Source of the DNA: a virus | Reading direction: 5' to 3' (one strand) | DNA length: 40,467 nt | IMG/VR virus record: IMGVR_UViG_3300006920_000091 | Location: 1-40,467 of that record | In this document: positions 1 to 9,400 of the stretch, in pieces | Layout: each line of letters starts with the position of its first letter | How positions within the stretch are numbered: position 1 is the stretch's first letter | The notes under the pieces: generated by a model | The model's database searches: none | Told to the model about the DNA's origin: nothing | The model's input: only the letters and a program-made list of their open reading frames with translations | Program-made: the position numbers and the translations under genes

Positions 1-116
1 AGGGAGGTATTATTTACCCTCCAACCAATAGGCGTGGTGGCGTCTTGGTGTGCCCACACCTAGAGAGGATGGGCTAGACCTACAAAGTCTAAGATCCTCT
101 CACCACTCATTTGTAA
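1..116 (-). terminator. Hairpin-rich 3' flank of the leftward late block
   Basis: Non-coding sequence after the last leftward gene. It contains three inverted repeats: GGAGG/CCTCC (3-7 with 18-22), GGTGTG/CACACC (47-52 with 55-60), and the strongest, GAGAGGAT/ATCCTCTC (63-70 with 94-101), which encloses a second 5-bp stem (75-79 with 87-91). None has a clear U-tract, so factor-dependent termination or 3'-end protection is as likely as intrinsic termination. In N4 the late and middle transcription units converge downstream of the vRNAP gene, which would explain stacked hairpins here. Confidence 0.4.
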
Positions 117-410
117 TTACTGACAGGTGGTCAAAGACCCAGTGGTAAAACAAGTCATACTTTGATTATTTCTAGACTGAGACTGCTGATAGAAAATGAT
201 CTCATCCGGTGTCATAGGCTTCACCACATAAGTAGGCTTACCATCTTTTGTAAGGCATTGAAGAGCTTGACCTGGAAGAGCCTGATACCGATCGCAATTT
301 AACTCATCAACCAGATAATACCGACCATTCACATGACTCGCATATGAGGTCGTAGACGTTGTTTCACATCCTGAAACAAAAATAGACAACACAATCAGAA
401 CACGTTTCAT
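117..410 (-). CDS. Small phage lipoprotein, function unknown
   Basis: 97-aa protein with a basic N-terminus (MKR), a short hydrophobic stretch and a lipobox ending VSGC with the lipidation cysteine at residue 15. The mature part is about 82 residues, polar, with several cysteines (including near residues 39, 52 and 87) and no recognised domain. It should be exported and anchored in the outer membrane or outer leaflet of the inner membrane. It is the last gene of the leftward block, separated from the vRNAP gene by a strong terminator whose 3' arm also supplies its ribosome binding site. Phage lipoproteins of this size often act in superinfection exclusion or receptor blocking; this is only an analogy here. 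It is not proline-rich like Rz1, and a complete spanin pair exists elsewhere, so a spanin role is unlikely. Confidence 0.75.
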   Translation of the reverse strand: MKRVLIVLSIFVSGCETTSTTSYASHVNGRYYLVDELNCDRYQALPGQALQCLTKDGKPTYVVKPMTPDEIIFYQQSQSRNNQSMTCFTTGSLTTCQ

Positions 411-412
411 AT

Positions 413-444
413 AAAAACCTCTCCCGTTAATCGGGAGAGGTTTT
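413..444. terminator. Perfect bidirectional intrinsic terminator, overlaps RBS
   Basis: 13-bp perfect inverted repeat (414-426 with 432-444), loop TTAAT, A-run on the left and T-run on the right, so it has intrinsic terminator form in both directions. Read leftward it ends vRNAP-gene transcripts. Its 3' arm contains GGGAGAGG, the Shine-Dalgarno of the lipoprotein gene whose ATG is 410-408, only two bases after the U-tract. Confidence 0.85.
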
Positions 445-467
445 GTTATTACGATGTTTTTATCGTG

Positions 468-3400
468 TCAACGTATCGCTTGCATCCAAGGATTAAGCGA
501 AAGCGAGTTCCAGGCCATTCCTGGTCCTACAGACCAACCCAGGCGACCCTGTAGCAACACGGATATGAAGTTATCCCCGATTGGTGAACCAATAGGAACA
601 CCAGCTGTTAGGAGAGATCTGAGGGGATTATGGCGAAGTGTCCACACTGCTTCCTTGATGATACGAAGCTTGTAGTTCCAGAACCAGAGCAATCCTACAC
701 TCTCAAGATATTGGCGCCCACGACCAGCCAGACGGTTGTAGTTGACGAACGCTTCGTTGACGGTAGCCACAGCATCCTGGTGTGTTGCCTTCTTCTGATT
801 GATCTCATTATCGTAGAGGATGGCTTTACCCACAAAGTCACCATACTGGACAGCTCGAGCCAGACCCTGGAACAGGGCTGTGTCTCTCGTAACCAGACCA
901 TATCGTGAAACTGTCTGTAATCCTCTAGGAAGATCCCTCATCTTACGTTCGACCCAGTCTGTCCACTTGCCATCAGCAATCGCCAGATCTTCTGCGGTGA
1001 CCTGTCCATTGGAAATGGCAGAGAACTCGCCGGCATCAATCAGAGGCCAGATGCTCATACGCCTGTAGGAGTCCTGAATCGCTCTGATTTGGTTCTCTAA
1101 CTTACTCATTTCAGGAAGATTGTTCCTGGCAGTTGCTGATCTCAGATCAGCTTCCAGATCAACTTCTCGAGCTCTACGCTTGATGTAGGAATTGATCTCA
1201 GATGTCTTGGTTAGGAAGCCCTTGAGGATATGGCGAAGAGGAACCCCACGATTCAACAGCTGCAGCATATTGGACACAAGGTTTGCGCCCGGCACAATGA
1301 CAGACTTGACCACAATCATGTTCTTGGCGTTGGCCACCAGTTCCTGAACATTCTTTTCAGCCCCAACCAGACCAACATAAGCGTTCTTACCAAAGATACC
1401 ACGAGCTAGCTTCTCGAATTCATGAGCAGCTTTTGGATTCCATCGTGTCTTACCACTGAACAGATCGCCAACAGATGCCTGACGTTCACCCAACGTATCG
1501 AGCAGCATGTCACGACGTACCCAGAACTCATCAGGACCAAACACGTTCTTGATGTGCTCTCTTGCCTGTCTCGGGATAAGATTTGCAGCTTCGATCAGGA
1601 TACGATCATCTTTATTGGATCCAAGTTTAGCAATGTTGACAAACTCACCTTGTTTTCCGTCTTTCACAGCCTTCTGCCAGATGCTGTGCAGGTTATCGAC
1701 CAGCTCCATATTTGATTCCTGAGCCAGTATCTCTTCAACCTGACGACCACGCCATGCACCAAGCATTTGAGCCAGATCAGTGCTGCGGTTCAGACCAGTC
1801 AGTTTAGACACATCCGCGGTACGTTCGAACGCAACCACATTGCCGTTCTCATCATACCGAGGGAGTAAGTTCTCACTGGTTGATGGCAGATTACCTCTCT
1901 GCAATTGACGCTCGATCCGACTGACATCATTCGGATTGGTAATGCGACCAGCCATAACTTCATCGACTGTGAAGCCAGTCTGAGGATCAATACCGGACAC
2001 AGTCTGATGGACTGTCTGCATAACGCCCTGACTGAAGGGTGCAGTTCCGGACACAGGAGCAAAGAAGTAGGCTCTCGGATCACTGACAAACTCTGCAGAT
2101 GATCCCTTGTAAGAAGACAACTTCTTGTATCCACGGCCCAACAGGTGACCTGTCTCAGTCTCGGAAGCAATAATCAACGACCCACCTTGTTGGGCTTCTG
2201 ACGGAATGTGTCCTTTGTAATGATTCAGTTTCGCAACCATATTGGTTCCGATTTTGGCAAGCTCATCGACCCGCTGACCCATGAGATAACTGATAGCAAA
2301 CTCCAGGCCGGCACGGTCCTTTTCATTATGAGTAAGTTCAGTAATCTGATCCCTTGTGCCTTGGTCCAGACCCTGGATCGAATAGAGTGTCACCAGACGA
2401 TCGATCTCTTCAACCAACTGGGTTGAAGGATTATTGTCCCGCATTCCACGTTCACTCAGAAGACGAGCAATCGCTTCTGCGTTGGTCATGAGATTATGAC
2501 CCTGCTCACCGGTAATCATGTGATGACCGAGTTGCTTTGCCTTTTCGAGAAGACGAACTGACCGTCTTGGATCCATGCGATTTATGGACACTTCCAGAGC
2601 TTTAATCTCGAGATTGAGCTTCCTGGTATTGGTGATCAGATCCAGGGCGCTATCCAGACCAAAGCTTTTCGTGATGGATGCCAGATCGGTCTTGGCCAGG
2701 GACTTAAACATAGCAGTCCACTGAGCCTTGGTAGGTGGCTTGGCAAATTCCCTTGCCAACTTCACCGGGAGCTCGTCACGGAAGTTCTGACGAACCTGAG
2801 CCACAGCTGCACGAACCTTCGAGATCATATCGAAGATCAACTCGTTGCCATCCATACGGCCAATGACGTTTCCGACAGTGTCACGAATGGTGTTGAACTT
2901 GTTATGTTTGTTGAGCCAGCTGACCATGCCTAGCTTCGCATCATCGGACTTCTCTTCATTGAGTAGGGTAGCAAAGACATTGACCACAGTGGCTGCAGCC
3001 TTCACTGGTAGGCTCTTGCTGGTTCGAGCGATATTCGCGCTCTTCTCAGCCAGTTTTCCACTGACATCCTGGATCTTTTTCGCAGTCGCATTTTCAGCAT
3101 TATCAATGAAGCTCTCACTTCGCTTTTCAATATGGCTCCTCTGATCACCGACATTGTCGATCATTGCAAGTGTGAGACGATCCAACGCAATCTGCACATT
3201 AGCATCTGAGCTTTTCTCACCGGACAACAGGATCGACAACCGGTCCAGTTCTGAGTTGGCCAGGTTTTCCAACGTCGCATCCAGAGACTTCTCTGGATTT
3301 TTGTCAGACTTTGGCTTCTCCATTTTGGAGAGTATCTCGCGGAAACCATCATCAGTCATGGCTAGAGCCAGGAACGAGGACAACAGTGAAGACCTGCCCT

Positions 3401-6400
3401 GCTTGTCAGTCTTGCTGACATAGAGACCCTGCAAGGCATTGAGGCGTTCGTTTGCCTGGGTCTGGTCGTTCTGGTCGTGAGGGTTCTTGTTCTCACGGAA
3501 GTCAGACACTTTCAGCTTATCCATGACATGTTCATAGATATCTTCCATGCGTGAAAGTGAGTTGGCATTCAGCTCCATGTTGGTCATCAGAGCAGTCTGA
3601 ACCATGAGGAAAGTCGACCAGCCTTGCATGGTTCCCAGACCAGGGAAATGCTGAGCAAAAGATTTCGTGACATCTTTGGCAGCCAGATCTGTTTGAAATA
3701 GCTCTGCCTTGCGGATATCGGCTTTGGCTTTCTGAACCACTGGATTTGACGACCCAGAGTAGTTGTCCTTCATCCAGGAAACGATCCTGTTGTTGAACTT
3801 CTGACGTAGCTCGGATAGCCGGTAATCGGTTCCGAATGTCGCAGAATGATGCAGGACAGTTTCAGAGAAATCCTGCTGCAGATTTTTGACCTTGGACTTC
3901 TGAGCAATCAGAACCTGAGTGTTGAAACGCAGATTCGAGAGCATGTCAGTGCCCACATCTGGACTCGCTGTCTTGCCGAAGATCAGTGACTTCACTGCTT
4001 CCAAGGCTTTACCTATAATCCGGTTCAATGAACTGATCACATCGGTCTCGGCAGCCAGCGTGTTCAGGTGCTGGTTCGACAGGACCCAGGCCATGAACTC
4101 GTTTACCGCGGCAACTTTACGAGATGGATCCTTGTTGAGGCCACCAATCGTCAGTTTGGCTGAGTTGTAAGCATCCTGGATTGCCTCACTCTCAGATGAG
4201 ACATCCTGGGCCAACCATTCATCCATCAACCCTTCGATACGTTTTACCGCGGCAAGACTTTCATTTCCTAGTACCTTGGGATTGTTATAGGCAGCATGCA
4301 CCTTGTCGAGGGTTGCTGCATGGATAACTTCATGGGTCAACGTCTCAACAGAGATGTTAGAGATCAGGATCATCTTGGCAACTAGATCGATCTTACCGTG
4401 ATGGTTGTTGGAACCACGAACAAAACGGTCAGCGTTGTACTCCTGTTCAAATGCATCCAGATTACCGGATGAACCAAACACCAATGTGTATCCACTGTTT
4501 CGCAGGCTTTCCAGTGTGCTTTTCAACACAGCTTTCTGGGTGTCCGTGGTCTTCTTGGGCAAAGCGTCAATCAAACCATCAAGCTGACGATCATGCATGA
4601 CTGTAACTCCAGTCTCATCATCAAACAGACCCTTGGAGTTGATGTGATCACGGAGCGTATGGTTCGAGACTTTATCCTGCTTAGTTGGTTCGGGAACGAT
4701 CTCAGCTTCTTGTATAATCGGAGCATTAAGACCCTTCTCAACACGCAACTCTTCGTAACGAGTCTGCATGGCTGATGCGATCTCACTCATCGTGGCATTT
4801 TCAGCCAGTACGAACTTACCTTTGTTGACGAATGGGCTCTCTGCAGATGCCATCTGGTCAACTGAAAAGTCGAACTCTGCGTAGACCTGGCGCCTGATAT
4901 CAGTTTCGTCTGCATGCCGCTTCAGCTCAGCAAGGGTATCTTCCATAAATGCTCTTGCCACAGTAACAGGCAGAATCTCAGCATTAGCAACATCAAGCCG
5001 ACCCAGTTTTGTCTGGGACAACTCGAGCTTGGCTTGGGCCCTGTGTGCGTCAATCAGGCCCTCAAGAGGGAACAACGTACCAACCGGGTCATTACCCATG
5101 AATGCTGCAAAGCTTTCATAGACGGCCCTTACTGGATTACCATCTCCGGTCCATGTCTTGAACACAGACTCGTTGACCATGGTCGAATACTCGTCGATCA
5201 TATCGGCCGGTAGGTTCACACCATCAAACACATGAAGGACACGCTGCGCTGCCTCTGGATTATCAGCCAGCATGTTCATAATCATCTGGCCGTCACCTGA
5301 ACCAATGACCATAGTTGGAGTGGCTTTCACACCTACCTTTGTTGGGCCATAGACATGAGCCGGCGTAAGCATGTCACCGCTCAACGATCCAGAGAACCCT
5401 TTTGGCATAACGACATCAATGAGCTTACCGTTAATATCGTGCGTAGTCTTTCCAAACAGCTCGGTATTTTCTCCACCTGACATCATGTAGCTTTGTGTAC
5501 CGGTGTCTATAAGCGGAGAGAACTTGAGGAGCTTATTCCGAATATCGGTAAGCTGATTGTAGGAAAGGAATTCTCCATCCACATAATCATAACCTTCTGG
5601 GTCCGATTGCATAAGAGCAATCTGCTTTGTCACTTCATCAATGAAGAGACCCTTTAGGATGATCGACTGGATCTGTGTGGCCGCCTGAATGGTACTCGTC
5701 ACGTCTTTGACGTGTCCGGTAACCTTCGCATCAATTGCATTTCGAAGAGGACCAACCAGGAATGCCAGGACATTATCCTGGAGAGTACCGAACTGCTCCT
5801 TGGTGAGTGTGAAATCTTCCATGGTTCCACTGATCTGAGAGTTGGATCCAGAGACGAAATACCCACCAGTTTTATTGTTCTTACGGACACTCTGAGAGGT
5901 CAATGAAGATAGATCATTCATGAAGGCTTCAGTCTCACCAACCCCATAAATCAATTCACCGGTTGATGTACCAGTCTTGATCGACTCCGAGAGTTTCTCA
6001 TAAATAGTGGAGATGAGCTCATTGGAGATGTTGCCGGCGATACCCTTTGGACCTGAACCATAGATCGTAATCGTCAGAGGGTTCTTGACCAATCCGCGAT
6101 CGATAGAGATTTCTCCATCCTTTATTTCTATGTCGGTCACATTGAGAGCTGCAAGGAACCTCTTGAACTTCACAAAATGTGCATGCGCTTCAGGATTGCT
6201 CTGGGCAATCTCACGACCGAGATCGGACAGAAGAACCTGGGTTGCAATAGAGCTATCCTTATAGAGGTCGACCTTGTCTTCGTGGCTGTTGACAGTCTTT
6301 CCAATACGACCAAAGAACGCCCCACCCTTGGCCACTGCTGTGAGCCATTCCGGTGTGATGACACCAGATGCAAATAGCATCAGTGCATTGATTGGTCCGT

Positions 6401-9400
6401 TGGTTTTACCGTCCGCTTCGAGATAATTGAACGTCTCAAAAGCACTTAGATCAGTGCCATTGTCACGGGCCAGTTCATAACGAGCCACTGCCAACAATGA
6501 GTGCATGCCGTGGTCAGAGAGACCAACATCTTGGAGAAGTTGGTAGAGGGAACCATTGAGGTCTTTTCCATTTTTGTTATCTCTTTGCTCAAGCCAGGTT
6601 TTCATTTCCTGGATAAATGGGTAGAACTTACCGTCTTCCATCATGGTCTTTTCCATAACGGAATACATGACTTCGGACCGTGTCATCTTGTCGGTCTTCA
6701 ACCCAATTCCCTGACCAACAGTCATCAGGAACTTGTCCAGATCCTTACCATTCCCAGAGAGGTCGAGAATCGACTTTGTGGGCATGAAGATTTCACGAGC
6801 TGTCTTGGAAGTCTGTGGATTGGAAGCTCCATCCATCTGGGTACGGCCCAGCTTATTGATGTGGTGCGCGTAAAAAGTAGGAACATTGGTTCCATGTTTA
6901 CGTACCGATGCCATCTGTTTGATTATGTTCTGGTAATCCGCAACAAGACCACGTTGACGACCCTGAATAGATTTCCAATGGTTCTTATTGTAACCCATTT
7001 GGGTGTGCGTCTTCTTGAGATCCCCCTCCTTGTAAGGACTCTTGCTCATCAGAGTTACATAGGCTTCCTCGCCCATGGCTTCATAGAAATCAAACACCAC
7101 ATCATTTGGGAAATATGGCGTTTTCTGGGCATTGCTCAAAGCCCTCTTAGCCATATTGGACAACTTGACCATAGGGTTACGAAGCTGTGTTTCGTCCACC
7201 TCGGTGATGGCTGTACCAATGGAGTACCCTTCAACTTTACGGTCTATGAGAGCCAGGTCAGCCAACAGATCATGGGCACCATTGAGACTTTTGATGAGGT
7301 TTTTAACGTCATCATTTTGTGTATCAACCAACACACGGTTGAACTTCTTCTCGGTCACTCCTGGGAACGAGAGCCTCTTGTCGATACTCTTCTTTTTGAT
7401 ACCCAGCTCGAGCAATCCGGATTGGCCTTCACCAATATCCATGCCGTGTAGGATCTCCGCGGCAACAGCCTCTGGGATACCCTCAACGAATGCATCTCTT
7501 GTGTCTTTGTTGGCTTCAACGCCCCAGAACTTACGAATATTCTGTGCCAGGGACTGCTTGGCAGAGCTCAATGTCATACCGTGGTTGAAGTCTTCCAGGT
7601 GAGCGTAAGCTGTATCTTCGTCAACTCCCATAAGAGCTGCCACATCTGTCACTGACAGTGGAGCGGTCCTGTTGGATGCATTGATGAGCCAGTCTAGAGA
7701 TGCGATGATAGCACTCTCCATCAGCTCCCTGTTATATACGTAACCGGTGTCAGTCTTTTCCATCAGGTTGAGGACGCGAAGATCACGGGACCGGATCAAC
7801 TCTTCGCCATCCTCAATACGCTTCAGAAGGTCACCTTTACCTAGCTTATCCTGCAGACGCTGGTCCACATGAGCCTTCGTCTTGGCTCCGAGTTCCAGAA
7901 GTTTCTTGAACCCTTCTGCCTCTTTGGAGGTAACATCATAGTTGATTTTCTTGCCGTTCATGAATGCTACGAGTTTGGTACTAGATCCAAACAATCTGTA
8001 GAAATCACTCAATGGTTCATTGAGACCAAGCATCCTGGACTTCAGATCCTTGGACAACTTGAATGCCTTGTGGAACCAGTTCTTGTTGTTGACTTGAACC
8101 AGTGTCGGGAACGCTTCTGCGGTCGACAAAGTCGTATCACCCTCCTCTGACATCTGGTCGAGGATTTCGATCACTGACAGTGGTTCTGCTGGTGTTGTTT
8201 CCTGAGTTGTTTTTTCGGTTCTGGCGTCGATCAACGACCCAAGATCCGCAAGGTCTTTCACGACCTTGGTAACTTTAGGTGTTTTAGCGACTGGTTTTGT
8301 ATCAGCCTTAACTTGTTCGCTTGACTGAATCTCTGCCTTACCGGTAGACTCCGCAACGTCAACCCTCGCCAGGGTCTCGTTAACGGGTTCCTTGGTAAGC
8401 TGAGACGGCGAAAGGGGAAGCTCCTCCTGTTGAATTTTAGTGTCCGTCCCGGACGTGGTAGCCTGGGATGATACATTGGATTCGATAGGTGCTGAGCTTC
8501 CCTTTTTATTATCTTGATTATTAGAGGCATTATCAGACTTAATATTAGTCTGATTATCTTGTGTATTATCAAGGAGTAACTTTGGAACCTTGACGTTCGG
8601 AAGACCGAAGTCAGGATACTGTTCCTTGAAGCTGTTGGACAACGAAGCGATCGCCATTGCTTCTGCATGGATCTTACGAGCTGTGCGCTCAGATCCTGCA
8701 CTTCCCACATTTACGCCAAAGCCTTTTTCACTGGAGTAGAACTTACCCTTGGCCGGTGAGAATGCACTGTAGGCAACATTCTTACCGTCACCATTTTTGA
8801 TGGACTGGTTCATTGCCCCAACTTTATTGATGTGGGATTTAGCAAAGCTCGTCAGGTGCTGAGCCAAACGTCGAGCCAGTGCCCTATCACCCTGACTTGC
8901 GGCGTGATTGATCCCAGCGACGTGCTGGGTCAATGAGAGTTGACCATCGCCTTTGCCACCCTCTGTTGCGATCTGTTTGCCAACAAACTCAGACGCTTCG
9001 TCTTTCTCTCTAGTCGCATCAAGCTCAGCTTGTAATTGATCACCCTGTTCAGTCAGGACACCTGGTTCAATAAGCCTGTTCTGTGCCGCGTAGAGCCTTC
9101 CAGCTTCACCGAGGGCAATTGCCCCACGAAGAATACGTCTACGCTCTGGTGACAGTGCCAGAGTCCCGTTGTCAGCATGCAGAAGGATTTGCTCGGCAAC
9201 TTGAGTGCTCAGAGCATGCGGAGCCACGGTAGCGACATCCACGGCTTGGTTGACGATCCTGGTTCCCTTATCCGAGTTGATGTCAACACCGGTCAGATCC
9301 TGATCGGACATTCTCATTTCTTCTCGAGCCCATTTCAGGGACTGACTGATCTCACGGACATTCCTTATTTTTTCCAAAGCAGATGCATATCCCTGGAACT

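Noticed and set aside
75-91. 5-bp stem with 7-nt loop resembling a tRNA anticodon arm
   Set aside because: No acceptor, D or T arms at the required distances; it is nested in a larger inverted repeat instead.
6501-7451. 316-codon rightward open frame within the vRNAP gene
   Set aside because: It lies antisense to the coding polymerase core; no RBS or recognisable domain, and residue order reads as a complement shadow.
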